This document shows, piece by piece, positions 20,233 to 30,758 of a stretch of 64,000 nucleotides of DNA. Positions within the stretch are counted from its first letter, which is position 1, and each line of letters opens with the position of its first letter. Origin of the DNA: Symbiodinium natans (Eukaryota > Sar > Dinophyceae > Suessiales > Symbiodiniaceae); contig CAJNDS010000324.1 in the NCBI GenBank assembly GCA_905221605.1, positions 721,640 through 785,639 of the forward strand. Direction: 5' to 3'. The translations under genes were made by a program, and so were the position numbers. The notes under the pieces are model-generated. The model was not told the origin of the DNA and did not search any database. It was given only the letters and a program-made list of their open reading frames with translations.

Positions 20233-20415
20233 TCGCAAAGGCGCTTGCTCGAAGATCGAAGAGCGACCCAAGCTGTCATTGATCTGCGTGCGGTTCGGCC
20301 TACGGCCATGCTGAATGGTGAATATGAGCCAAGATAAGAATCCTGAAAACCATAAACCCTAAACCCTAAACCGCAAACCCTAAATTAAACTTATAACCCG
20401 GTCAGGATTCGGAGG

Positions 20416-21683
20416 GTGTCTCGCGCCATGGCCGCTGAGATTGTCCCAGGGAAGCTGTTCCTGGGTCCCGAGGTATCAGTCCCCACGACAGTTGAGCGTC
20501 TTCGTGGTGAAAGCACGGGCGTCTTGGTCATCCGCTGCATGGAGAGCCCTCCAGACGTGCCTGAATACATTGCTACACTAGGACCTATACTAACTGCAGT
20601 TAAGGGACTTATAACCCTATGTTAGAAGTCTTATAACCCTACTTAGGGTTCTTGTAGCTCTACTTATAACCAGGGGGTCCCTCCTTGTAGGACTGACCGA
20701 TGAAAGTTGTGCGTCGGCATCTCCAGCATGCGAAACGAAGCTCGTCCACCTGGTCCTCCGGGACGAAGATGGGCAGGCCATTGAGGCCGCGGTGGACACG
20801 GCAACAGCTGCCGTAGCACACTGGCTCGGGCTTCCACTCCCTTTGGCTGAGCCTGCAGCGGAAGCAACCGACTTGGGGATGGACCGGCGTGCCGTTGTGG
20901 TGCACTGCGCGGCGGGTGTCAGCCGCAGCGCTGCGATCGTCACGGCGCTGGTGATGGCCTTCGGTGCGCGCCTTTGCGGCCCGGCAGTGCTCGACACAGC
21001 TCTAAGCGGGCCGCTCCCGCGCGGAGCTGGCGACAGAGGGCCCCTGGGTCTTGAACGGGCCCTGAGCTTCGTGGCCAGCCGCCGACCCGTCATTTCGCCC
21101 AACGAGGGCTTCTTGGAGCAGCTCATGGCCTATGAGCGTCGGCTCCATGCGGGTACCTTGGAACCCGACAGGTGGCGTCATCTACCCTACGCTACTAATT
21201 CGGGTTTGAGGGTTTAGGGTGTATAGGGAATGTGGACCATATATATATAAGCCCGTGCGGGGTTCAAGTGGGCCTCCAAGGTACGGGTGAAGATGGTTCC
21301 TCGCCTACCTTTGACCCCGTGGTGCACAAGGTCCGCACTGTTGCTGGGCCCGTCTTGAAGCCATGCTAATCGTCATCTTTTGGATACGTGAGCTACATAC
21401 GAAACAAAACTTGGATTTTTCATGGGCGCTTAATTTCTTACTTGGTCCATAACAAACCTTATATATATATACATATGAATACAATACTTTTACAAGAACT
21501 ACAATAAGATGATCTCAATTGTTTATCCAGACAGCGGCTCAGGTTGCTGGGGTCTGCGGCGTGAGTTCCGCGACGGCTCGGCGGGCCCTGGACAGCGCCG
21601 GGATGGACATCAACCGGGCGGCCGAGTTCATCTTTGCGGGCGTCATTAAGGAAGCTGGTGACGAAGATGGTGGCGGTATCTAG
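20416..21683 (+). CDS. Dual-specificity protein phosphatase with C-terminal UBA-like exon
   Basis: Three exons (20416-20581, 20691-21152, 21535-21683) give 258 codons. Exon 2 holds the cysteine-phosphatase active site HCAAGVSRS (HCxxGxxRS), preceded by VVV. It also has the family's C-terminal segment ALSFVASRRPVISPNEGFLE. The protein should remove phosphate from Tyr and/or Ser/Thr by a Cys-phosphate intermediate, probably in the cytosol or nucleus. The general acid Asp is less obvious and may be in LRDEDGQ. Exon 3 encodes VCGVSSATARRALDSAGMDI and on to AAEFIF, a three-helix UBA-like pattern, suggesting ubiquitin recognition. The exon 2/3 join (G|GTACCT to ACAG|CG) is the choice that keeps frame. 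Reading through instead would stop at 21216. The UBA link is inferred. Confidence 0.75.
20582..20690 (+). other. Phosphatase intron 1, GA-AG, with flanking TAGGAC duplication
   Basis: The frame joins A-T-L-G-L-T-D-E only if the intron runs GACCTATACT...TTGTAG, a GA-AG pair. TAGGAC occurs at 20579-20584 and 20688-20693, as for an insertion duplication. No long inverted termini, but repeated CTTATAACCCTA motifs lie inside. Confidence 0.7.
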
Positions 21684-22250
21684 GTGGACCCTATTTGGGC
21701 TGTTTCTGGTGATCCCTCACTACGTGGAATGAATTATGATCTGGTTCACAGGTCCAAACTACACACGCGAAGACTGGACTTGCGCCTGCTCCTGGCGCTA
21801 GCTAGACGCCATGTGCTGCCGCGCTACACTCACGTGTGCATTCATCGAGCCCCGAGCTGCACCTTAAACCCTGGATGCACTGGCAGAGCAAGTGGCCCTT
21901 TGGCGCTGCTTCGGCGCCTAAGATCATCCGGTACGGTTATTGACACCGAAGTATCCTTGCGGACCAAATGAACCGAATCATTGGCCTGATTTTCCTTGCA
22001 CCTGCAATCTTTATTGCGGCATGTGGACCAGAAACCCTCTTTGGGGTTCTTCATAGTCCCCGAGCAGCATCGCGCAGGTTGGCGAAGAGCGGGTTTGGGG
22101 GGGGTTAGGGTTTAGTCGGACTCTGATATATGCCCGGTGCTTCCCCGATTACCTCCAACCTTAGCCTCCGCGCCTATCTACAAACCCTAAGCCCAGAATG
22201 CCCTGTGTGTGTGTGTGTGTGTGTTTCCCTTCAACTTCACCTCGAAACAG
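21684..22250. other. Unique sequence downstream of the phosphatase
   Basis: No assignable gene. Open frames at 21684-21971 lack recognisable features. A GT microsatellite lies at 22203-22223 just before the acceptor at 22250. Confidence 0.35.
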
Positions 22251-22325
22251 GAGCCGTCACATTCTGACGATTGGGAGTGGCTGCTGGGCAGCCCGTGCCC
22301 CCAGCTTCTGACATTTTTGCAATAG
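22251..22325 (+). CDS. Candidate terminal exon, unknown product
   Basis: TCAACTTCACCTCGAAACAG is a strong acceptor. The 24 codons that follow, starting EPSHSDDWEWLLGSPCPQLL, end in TAG. This is a plausible last exon; the parent gene is not visible. Confidence 0.37.
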   Translation, partial: EPSHSDDWEWLLGSPCPQLLTFLQ

Positions 22326-23464
22326 AGGGAACCCTGGCCGGACCCTGAAGTCCGTTTGCTGTTGTACTACAGAAGCCAGGAGCATGATCAACACTTCTAA
22401 ACATGATCACCTCACAACCCCCACATATTCATAACATGATCTCCCCAACAAATCTAGACAACTTACTGCGTCTGCAGAGAAGTGGCCTTCATTCTCCTGT
22501 TATTCGTAGCTCTGAATGGACAAATGCGCAGGATAGTCTAGCGTTTCAATAGCCTAACTGCTTGTAGATTTCTGCAAATACTCCCGCAATAACCAGGCTC
22601 TAAACCCGAAATCCTAGACCGTTTGACCTAGGGGTACTTAACTCTTGGCAACAACCTAACGGTTCATCTCCAGTGTGCCAAAGCAACGTTATGAATGGTT
22701 CAGGCTAACCCTAAATCCTAACCCCATACCCTACACCCTAAACCCTAAACCTTTGTTTTGGGAGGGATTTAGTAGGTTCACTTACATCAATCGCCCCGCT
22801 TTTTAGGGTAGTATGCTACAATTCCCTATACCTAACCCAAGAAAGGAACTAGAGTAGAGCCTTCAGGTACGCAAGTGTAGGGGTGGGTGGGTGCTTTGGC
22901 ACTGTAGTCAATTATTAAGGGGGACCTCAAGAAGGGACCCTTAATCTTGTTTCTGTATAAAACCCCTCCATATACCTTATAGCCCCTGTATACCTAAGTA
23001 GCCCCTAGATATCCCTAAACCCTAAACCATAAGGTCCCTTATTATGTGGGTCCCTCCTTTAGTCCCTTGAGTTTAGGCCTCTGGGCCTTGGGCAAGGGTG
23101 GTTTAGAATTTAGGGTTTAGGGTTTCGGGCCTGCATCACAAAAACTTGGAAGGTAAGGCCAGTTGCGCCACCCAAATCGAAAATCAACAATGCTAACCCA
23201 AAGGTTTCATGTGCCCATAAAGCAGATACCCCAAAGGGACTGTATAGTAACTCAAGAACTTTTTGTGGCGATGGTTTGTTGTTTCCTGCGATACTCCTGA
23301 TAATTAAGGAGCATTTCTTGCTTACACTACAAGAAGGGCGTCCTACACCCTAATGATAGGGTAAGCCCCAAAACCTAAACACCAAACCCCTAAACCCCAA
23401 GCCCTAAACCCTAAACCCCCTTGTATTTCCTTCATTAGGGTGTGCTGGGCTCTGTCGCCCCCAG
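22326..23464. other. Mostly unique non-coding sequence
   Basis: Unique AT-moderate sequence with a few CCCTAAA remnants near 22710-22750 and 23400-23418. No gene or clear element recognised. Confidence 0.35.
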
Positions 23465-23527
23465 GTGCCATGCACGCCCGGGAGCGGCACAACCCACGTC
23501 TCAAGGCCCTCGCAGCCTCCCAGGCTG
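23465..23527 (+). CDS. Candidate exon, unknown product
   Basis: CTGTCGCCCCCAG| acceptor, then a frame reading AMHARERHNPRLKALAASQA, then G|GTTGTTAGGGG donor at the start of a TTTTAGGG block. Basic, helix-prone peptide. Product unknown. Confidence 0.35.
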
Positions 23528-24644
23528 GTTGTTAGGGGTTTAGGGTTTTAGGGTTTTAGGGTTTTAGGCCTTTAGGGTTTTAGGGTTCTTGGGCTTTAGG
23601 GCTTTAGGGCTTTAGGAGTTAGGGGGTTTAGGGTTGAGGGGTTAGGGGTTAGGGGGTTGGGGAGGGCTTAGGTTTAGGGGCATGGCTGGAGGGTTTTGTT
23701 TTTCCCTCTGGATATTTCATGTATGCCGTTTCGGGTGAAGAGAGTCCTGTTATTTTGTAAATTGGCTCAAATGCCAGCCGAGTGGTTTTACCTTTACAAA
23801 ATTCCGTGTACGATTAGGTTCTTCGAGACTTTAACCCTGAGCCCTCAACCTGCGAACCTAGTTTGCTGGACAACCTGCGCTAGGACATGTTGGTCAAAAG
23901 CCATCATCACCAAGCGAGTGGAAGACTGTCATGGTGTGCCGGACAATTGAGCCTGATTTCCCAAAACCCAAAACCCTTTGTCCAATAGCCCTCAGCCGTA
24001 TACCTTTCAACCCTAAAGAGTTAGGAGGATAATCTGATACATGCTGGTGCCAGGCAGTGGTACTTCCTGGGCTCCCGAGAACAGATCTCTAGTGAACCCT
24101 AAACTGCCCCCTAAACCCTAAACCCTAAAACGCAGCCTTTTCATCAAGTTATTCTTGATCCCGGTGGTAGGGAATAAACCCCAGCAGGTGTTAACGGCCC
24201 AAACTGGCAAGTGGGGATCCCCGAGGGCCCCAAGTCAAAACTGCACATGCTTGTCCCATATATGTCTCTCGACCCTAAACCCTAAACCCTAAACCCTAAA
24301 CCCTAAACCCTAAACGCGTTGCCAGGAGTTCTTGGTACCAGCGGAGCTGCGGTTGGGCCCTGAAGTGGTCACAACCCTGTAGGCCTTAGGGCTTCAACAG
24401 ACTTTAACAGGGTTTAGGGTTTAGTTAGGGTTTAGGGTTTATTGGGGTTAGGGTTTAGGGCTTCAACAGGGTTTGGGGTTTTTTGCGGGATGAGGGTTTC
24501 GGAGCTGGAAGACTTCAAGGGTTTTGCGAATGTGGGCGTGTTCCTTATGGGGGTGCTGTAGAGCTGATGATGTCACCGGCCACGAGGGCTTCAAGGTTTG
24601 CGGGAATCCCCCACCTGCAGCAACCTGCAACCCCAAAATCAAAG
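23528..24644. repeat. Telomere-like variants and unique islands
   Basis: TTTTAGGG-like repeats at 23528-23690, a unique stretch at 23690-23990, CCCTAAA array at 24272-24316, a short island at 24316-24375 and TTTAGGG-like repeats at 24410-24480. No gene called. Confidence 0.5.
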
Positions 24645-24765
24645 GGCAGTTACATGGTCCTTAAATGGGGACCCCGAATATACATAACCCTTATACCCCA
24701 TAAAGCCCAAAGGCGCGTGCGTAGAACCCTTTAAAGAAGGAAAGGGAGGCCATGTAACTACCCGT
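24645..24765. mobile_element. Palindromic element, family D
   Basis: The ends GGGCAGTTACATGG and CCATGTAACTACCCG form a 14-15 bp inverted repeat. Relatives at 36595-36735 and 41262-41460, and a half copy near 2770-2790. Confidence 0.6.
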
Positions 24766-27339
24766 AAAGAAAACAGATAGTATGTAGTACCGGATTTTTA
24801 AAACCAGTGCCAACACACGCCCTTTAAGGCCTGCATGGTTTCAACATACGCTGCCCAAGTTCTATAATTCAAAAGTTTTTTTTTTTACGCAAGCTTTAGC
24901 TTGACATCCGGCCACAGCGTGGTAGTAGGGAATTTCGGGACCAGGCAAGGCAATAGCAGAGCGTTAAGATTTAGGGTTTCTAAACCCTTAACACCAAACC
25001 TTCAACCCTGGGTACCATATATAATTAAACTGTCAGGAGGGCGTAGGGTTGAAGGGTACCTTTTGGGGGGAGTAGAATAAGAACCCCAGGACCAACCCCC
25101 TAAACCTTAAAAACCCTAAATCAAAGTAGACCTGCCTGAAGCCCTAAACCCAAGACCCTAAAAGCCAAGACCGAATCTTCCTGGCAACGACTCCAGTGAA
25201 GCCAAGCCGCAACCCGAGATCTGGTTTTTTAGATACCATCGCGGCAGCTTCGCTACTACTGGTGTTTCTAGGGTTCAGAATTTCTAGGGTTTAGGTTTCA
25301 GGGGTGTTGAGGTCACAGGGTGGAGAGTTCCGTAAGACTGTTGGCACGTATTCCGCTGTGCTTACCCCGAAACCCTAAACCCTACACCCTAAACCCTAAA
25401 CCAGCTCTTATTAAGCAGAGAGTAGGAATGGACGTTACATTCCCAGTTTGCGGAAAGGGCAGACACGTGCCATGGCTGACGATCTGGAGCGCGCACGCGA
25501 AATTCGGGTTTAGGGTGCAGGGTTCAGGGCTTAGAATCTGTCACTTTATCGTCGAGATTCACCATTTGAAGAGTTGTGCAACTTGCGCGAGTGCGTTTCA
25601 AGCGCGGCCTTGTTCCAGAACAGCATTCCCTAGGACTCGTGCCTTATTGTTGTTTCCTATCAACGCCCCTCCCCTCCTCACCGGTCACAAAAAAAGGTAG
25701 AATCAGGTAGAAATGACGTATAAAAAACGCACAGCTATACAAAAACAAACAAGCAGCCTAGACCCCAAACCATCGTTTAGACCCTAGACCCTAAACCCTA
25801 AACCCTAAACCCTAAACCCTAAACCCTAAACCCTAAACCCTAAACCCTAAACCCTAAACCCTAAACCCTAAACGTCCTTTAGAAGAACTCCCTTTCTGAT
25901 ACCCAGGGCCCCACCCAACCGTGCTCCCGACCTCTGGGAAGGCCAGCTCTGGCTGTCGGGGGTTTAGGGTTTAGGGTTAGGGTTTAGGGTTTAGGGTTTA
26001 GGGTTTAGGGTTTAGGGTTTAGGGTTTAGGGTTTAGGGTTTAGGGTTTAGGGTTAAGCGGTTTAGGGCTGAGGGTTCTTGCCCAGACCCCAACTTGTAGT
26101 TTTGTAATTCCAAGTTGAGGCACTAATATTGTCACGGTACTTCAGCTCTTCTGTAAGAGAAGGGTAGGTGTGCCCCCTGCTGTAAACCCAAAAGCTTTTA
26201 AGAACCCTAAAGCCCTAAACCTCATTCAGGGCTTCATGCAGCTACACTTGAGGCTTTGAGGTTTCACGGACCAGCTAGGGTCGAGGAGATATTGTCAGTT
26301 CTCAAAATTATGGTCCCGTTTTGGGTTTCCATAAATGGGAGGGGCCGCCTTATAATAAGGACCCCAACAGGGACCATATTCTTGAGAAGTGGCCATACGG
26401 GTTTTGAGGAGGTTTGCTGCTTCATGCTTGAGTCAACAAGGTACAACATAGTGCCTGCCAAAGGTCGTACCTGGTCTAGCATAGGGTTGCTGTTGGACGC
26501 TTTTGACCCTAAACCCTAAAACCCTAAACACTACGACCCTACACCCCAATCCCCTGAACCCCTAAAGGTTTAGGGTTTGGGGCTTCGACTCGGGGATCCA
26601 AGAAACCGGTCCAGGTTGCTGGGTTTGGGAGGTCGGTGAGATGTTCAGGGGAAAAGGGTCTTGAGGTTTAGAGTTTAGGGTTTAGGGGTTTGGGTTTAGG
26701 GTCTAGGCTTCGAAGCTTAAGGCGCTAGTTTAGGGATTGTGCAGAGGCGCGGCGGCAACGGAGACGAAGCTCCTGCTGCTGCTCGGCTAAGCAAGTTGCT
26801 GTTCAGCCTAGCCTAGGCCTAAATCTGCAGCTTGTGTTGGATACGGACGGCTATGGCTTCCGCTTTGAGCTTTGACAGCTGTGGCTGACTCAGCCCCAGA
26901 AGCTCAAACCCTAAACCCCAAACCCTAAACCCTAAACCAGGAACCCCAAACCCTAAACCCTTAAACCCTAATCCCTAAACCCTTAAACCCCAAATCCCTA
27001 AAACCCTAAACCCCGACTTGATCTTCGGGGTGCTGGGTTGGGGTTGCTCGGCCCTAATCCCTGCCCAGAGGTGGGGAATATGTTCCTTGATTAAAGGTCT
27101 TTGGAGGTTTAGGGTTCAATTCCCCCCAGGTTGAGGGTTTAGGGTAGGTTAGGCTTTAGGGTTTCGGGTTTAGGGTTTAGTTTTTTGGGCATATGACTTA
27201 TAGAAATTGAAGGTGTTTGTACAGTGCAAGGACCTTTGGACCCCACAACCTCCCGAGAACCGAGTACGCCTTGCTTTCAACTCTCGATCTTTCAGAACCC
27301 CAAACCCTAAACCCCAAACCCTAAAACCCTAAAACCTAG

Positions 27340-27372
<33 letters not shown>

Positions 27373-28076
27373 GGGGGGAGAAAACCGGCAGGGTGGTGTA
27401 GTTGGGGAGCCGATGTTCCATGCTTTGCTTAGCACTTCTTGATCCTATTCGCCGAAAAGGGTTTCCCCAAACCCTAAACCCTAAACCCTACACCCCAGTG
27501 TGCGCAGGGCTAGGTTCTTCGATCAGTAGGGTTCGCGGTTGAGGCTGGCAGGACTCATGCACCTCAGGCACATGGTCCAGTGTGATTGCAGTTTAGGGTT
27601 TAGGGTTTGGGGTTTAGGGCTTGGGGTTTAGGGTTTAGGGTTGAGGGTTTCGGCTTCCTCACCCCGAGGGTCCAAATGCCCTGCAGGTATTGTTTGAGGG
27701 CCCAAAATTGTTGGGATTATGGCTTAACACCATAAGTACAGGGCGTATGGGCCCTCTGGGTAAGATGCACCCGAGGCATCATATGGACGACGTGTTTATG
27801 CTTTTCCATCTCTTGCGCCTTCGCAGCATGTGGCTTCTTCCTGAAAGCCTCAATGCTTGAACAGCCCCCTCCTGATCAAACCTTGCAACGTTTTCTGAAT
27901 CAGCTGGGAAGTGCTTTGGACAACCTTGCAATCCCCGCCTTTATGAACCCTAACCCCCAAACGTGTACAGCACCACGCATGGGACTGTTCGTTGGCTGGG
28001 CATCGTGCTTAAGGGTGAGTTCGCGGTTTAGGGCTTTGGGCTTAGGGCTCAGGTTTAGGGTTTAGGGTAGAGGGTA
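24766..28076. repeat. Telomere-like arrays, a family F element and unique spacers
   Basis: CCCTAAA array at 25790-25872 (about twelve units) and TTTAGGG array at 25962-26052 flank a GC-rich island at 25873-25961 that may be an exon. A family F palindrome lies at 26300-26405, with CAGTTCTCAAAATTATGGTC inverted at its right end. Degenerate repeats at 26900-27015 and 27590-27650. A run of about 32 G lies at 27341-27372. No gene called. Confidence 0.6.
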
Positions 28077-28577
28077 GTGCACGACTTGGGGGGATTGCCC
28101 ACGGGCGCCATAGCCCAAACACTAAGCCCAGACCTTGACGTGCCGCAGGGTGTGGTGGGGGTGTTGGCCCTGGGCCGGAGTTTCGGGTTTAGGGCTGGGG
28201 GTATTTTGGTTCAGGGTTTGGGGTTGAAACCGCATAGTCTGGGTTCCAATATGGTACTTTTAGCAAAAAGTTGGATGTTCGCTCTGTACCGTTCTGATGG
28301 CTTCGCTTGTTCCCTTTTGCCATTTGTTTCGTGTGCCGTCGATCTGCATTGTGTTCTTGTTTATCGTTGTAGCAGAATAGATCATGTCTCAACTGCGTCA
28401 GATGCATCTCTCACAGTAAACGAGGCCAGGTCTGCTGTTTTGATCAAGTCCTTGCTCCATCTCACGCTGCCAGGTAAAGACTCGTAGGTAGGATGCCCTC
28501 TCAAGACAGCCTGAGAGCGTACAGGTGACCGTAACTGCCGTAACCAGTCCTGGAGGCGGTACAGTGCGAGCGTTGGT
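28077..28577 (+). other. Open but unrecognised frame
   Basis: A frame from 28077 to 28487 begins HDLGGLPTGAIAQTLSPDLD, which is coding-like up to CCGCAG|GGTG. It then passes through TTTAGGG-like sequence and AT-richer sequence. At most the first 24 codons are likely exon. Confidence 0.25.
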
Positions 28578-28699
28578 TAAGAATGTGCGAGGGTCTAGTC
28601 AGGGGGGGCTCAGATTCTTAACTAGAGAGCTACTTGTTCAGTGTGCATTTTGATGGTCGTCCGGCTTCAGGGGGGGCTCAGATTCTTAGCACATTCTTC

Positions 28700-28761
28700 A
28701 GTGGGATTCGAGCCGGTATTCTTACGTCTTAAGGAAGACGCTGTAACCATTAGCCCAAAGC
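28700..28761 (-). other. tRNA-like segment with Pol III A- and B-box matches
   Basis: Read on the minus strand, TGGGCTAATGGT resembles an A box. About 33 bases later GGCTCGAATCC matches the B-box consensus GGTTCGANTCC at 10 of 11 positions. The segment between could form an anticodon-like stem, CGTCT/AGACG, with a loop one base short. No matching acceptor stem is seen, so this is more likely a tRNA-derived SINE head or tRNA relic than a functional tRNA. Confidence 0.35.
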
Positions 28762-28808
28762 ATTCTTCCACACATAACTTTGCTGTAGGGTTCTGCAGAA
28801 CCCCCGTC

Positions 28809-29330
28809 ATGTCTGATCATGAAGAAGCCATGGAGCTCTCGAGTGTGGCCAGTGATGAAGGCCAGGACATTGGCCACCTTCCTTCTTCGTCTTCTGTGAA
28901 GACGCCTGAACAACAGGTCTCCTTGCACAGGTACGGTCGTTGCACATACACGACGACCCAGGGCGCGGTTGTGGAGACAACAGGCGTTCTCGGCAGCTCT
29001 TCGACTGACAAGCCTTGGGCGTGCAGGTTCTGCACTGCCCGCTTTGCAAAGGTGCAAGGCCTCAGGGGCCATGAGCACGGGAAGCACCCAGTACTTTTGA
29101 AGGAGCTGAAAAAGAAGGCGGCTAGTGGCATGCCTTTGACCTTTGCGGATGGCGACGGCTTTGCTGTGCCTGATGAGCAGAAGGCAGAGGATGCTGTGCG
29201 GGCAGAAGAAGCAGAAGAAGCTTCGCCTGTAGAGGAGGCCCTAGAAGAAAGCAACGAGGCGGGCCAACATTGCAAAGTCGTAGATATGTCGCGAAGAGTC
29301 GCGAAGCCCAGGCTGATCCCTAGCCCCTCA
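28809..29330 (+). CDS. C2H2 zinc-finger protein, acidic C-terminal region
   Basis: The frame is open from 28641 to 29504. I prefer the ATG at 28809 (MSDHEEAMELS), since CTGCAG| lies just upstream and the stretch before it is repeat-derived. A single classical finger, ACRFCTARFAKVQGLRGHEH then GKH, has spacing C-X2-C-X12-H-X4-H. It follows a Ser-rich linker. After it come a Lys-rich helix and a long Glu/Ala run (AEEAEEASPVEEALEE). After about 29330 the frame reads through degenerate CCTGAAAC repeats, so the true end may be a splice site near 29280. One finger plus an acidic tail could fit a nucleic-acid-binding regulator, or an accessory protein of the mobile unit around it. Confidence 0.55.
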
Positions 29331-29488
29331 AACCAAAACCTCAAACAGCACAATCCGAAACCCCGAAAGCCTGAACTCCAGTACTGCAATCCTGAAACGC
29401 TTTGCACCCTCAACCCCGAAACTGCGACAAGAAGGGAGCACACCAACAGGCAGGGGCCTTTTTTGCTTGTTTGGGGCCAAAAGCTTGA

Positions 29489-30240
29489 CAAGCTAAGAAT
29501 CTGAGGGCTCAAGTTCTTAGTTGGGGGTTTCTGTGATTGCTTACAAGCTAAGAATCTGAGGGGCTCAGATTCTTAATTCGGGGGTTTCTTTTGGCGCCTG
29601 CTTGTGTAAAAGCTTACAAGCTAAGAATCTGAGGGGCTCAGATTCTTAATCCGGGATTTCTCCAGATTTTCAGATTGTCGTAGAGAATGGTAAGAGTCCG
29701 AGGGGCGAGTCAAAATGGAGATTTCTGTGATTGGGGCCTGCTTGCGTAAAAGCTTTACAAGCTAAGAATCTGAGGGGCTCAGGTTCTTAATTCGGGGTTT
29801 TCCTTTGGCGCCTGCTTGTAAAAAAGCTTGGCAGCTCAGAATCTGAGGGGCTCAAGTTCTTAATTGGAGGTTTCTGTGATTTGTGCTTGTGCAAAAGCTT
29901 ACAAGCTTTGGGTCTGCATGTGCAAAAAGCTTACAAGCTAAGAATCTGAGGGGCTCAGATTCTTACTTCGAGGTTTTTCTTTTGGCGCCTGCTTGTGTGA
30001 AAGCCTGGCAAGCAAGAATCTGAGGGGCTCAAGTTCTTAATTGGAAGTTTCTGTGATTTGGGCCTGCTTCTGTAAAAGCTTTACAGGCTAAGAATCTGAG
30101 GGGCTCAGATTCTTAATTCGGGATTTTCCCTTCGGCGTCTGATCGGTTCTTAGCTAGAGGTCAGTGATTTGTGTGCCAAAGCTGGCAAGCTAAGAACCTG
30201 AGGGGCTGAGATTCTTAATTCCTTGTGTTCCAAAGCTTTA
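29489..30240. repeat. Array of about nine palindromic hairpins
   Basis: The palindrome AGAATCTGAGGGGCTCAGAT (arms AAGAATCTGAG and CTCAGATTCTT) recurs near 29495, 29550, 29622, 29762, 29835, 29940, 30015, 30090 and 30190. It alternates with GCTTACAAGC and TTTCTGTGATT(T)GGGCCTG motifs. Spacing varies from 55 to 140 bp. Each copy can fold as a 10-11 bp stem with a GG loop in DNA or RNA. Confidence 0.85.
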
Positions 30241-30433
30241 CAACCTAAGATTTTCGAATTGCCTTGAGTGGAAAGTCCCCAACTGGATTAAGAATGTGCC
30301 CTCAGATTTCAGGGGGGGCTCAAATTCTTAAGTCAAAGGCACCCAGTAAGGAGCGGGAAAAATCCAATGCATAAGAAATTTCAGCCCCTCAAATTCTTAA
30401 GCAAGGGATTCTTAAGCAATACTCCCGCTGTAG

Positions 30434-30492
30434 GGGCGCACAGTTCCTTGGGTGAATTGAAAGCGCTCAAGAGGAAGCTCAGCAAGTGCAAG
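30434..30492 (+). CDS. Candidate exon, lysine-rich
   Basis: CCGCTGTAG| and |GTACGAGG bound a frame reading AHSSLGELKALKRKLSKCK. It lies 3' of the hairpin array and could be the next exon of the zinc-finger gene, with the array inside the intron. This link is inference. Confidence 0.35.
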
Positions 30493-30548
30493 GTACGAGG
30501 AGTGGAAGCTCCATACCCTGCACGCCAGCAGCCGAGAGCAGTTTCGCA

Positions 30549-30758
30549 GATCTTACCGGGCCGGGCTTTGGGGGGTTACTTTGGCTTGCGCGCTTCGGGA
30601 ATAAGACTCGTACTGTCAAGGTTGTACCCCTAAAGGTTCCCCCCCCCCCCCCCGAATATATTCCTAATAGGGCCGTCAATATATTACCACAAGGAGCATT
30701 AAAAAGGGTCCCCAAAATGCAAGGGTACAACCTTAAGAGTCCAAGGTACAGCACCTGA
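30549..30758 (+). CDS. Candidate two-part terminal exon interrupted by family G element
   Basis: The frame DLTGPGFGGLLWLARFGNKT then RTVK runs to AAG at 30620. There the family G element begins with GTTGTACC. If 30621-30737 is spliced out, the frame continues SPRYST and stops at TGA. Phase is preserved. No family recognised. Confidence 0.35.
   Translation, partial: DLTGPGFGGLLWLARFGNKTRTVKVVPLKVPPPPPEYIPNRAVNILPQGALKRVPKMQGYNLKSPRYST
30621..30737. mobile_element. Palindromic element, family G, copy 1
   Basis: The left end is GTTGTACCCCTAAAGG and the right end GGGTACAACCTTAAG. It begins with GT and ends with AG directly against coding-like sequence. A C14 run lies inside. Homologous to 5903-6149; half copy on the other strand near 34680-34715. 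Confidence 0.7.

Larger units (their letters stand above)
28578..30335. mobile_element. Possible composite element with hairpin repeats around a zinc-finger ORF
   Basis: The left border is TTAAGAATGTGCGAGGG at 28578 and the right border TTAAGAATGTGCCCTC at 30287. Both are followed within about 35 bp by TCAGGGGGGGCTCA and an A(A/G)ATTCTTA motif. The same 12-mer opens this window at position 1. Between the borders lie the zinc-finger ORF, a tRNA-like segment and nine or so hairpins with the same AGAATCTGAG/CTCAGATTCT core. Border repeats and subterminal hairpins suggest a mobile unit. I see no transposase, so the class is open. Confidence 0.4.

Noticed and set aside
20617-21126. 169-codon reverse-strand frame over the phosphatase
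   Set aside because: Arg/Ser/Ala-rich antisense of a GC-rich exon that contains the clear HCxxGxxRS active site on the other strand.
29489-30240. CRISPR-like repeat array
   Set aside because: The palindromes are spaced irregularly (55-140 bp), the spacers are related to one another, the organism is eukaryotic and no cas-like gene is present.
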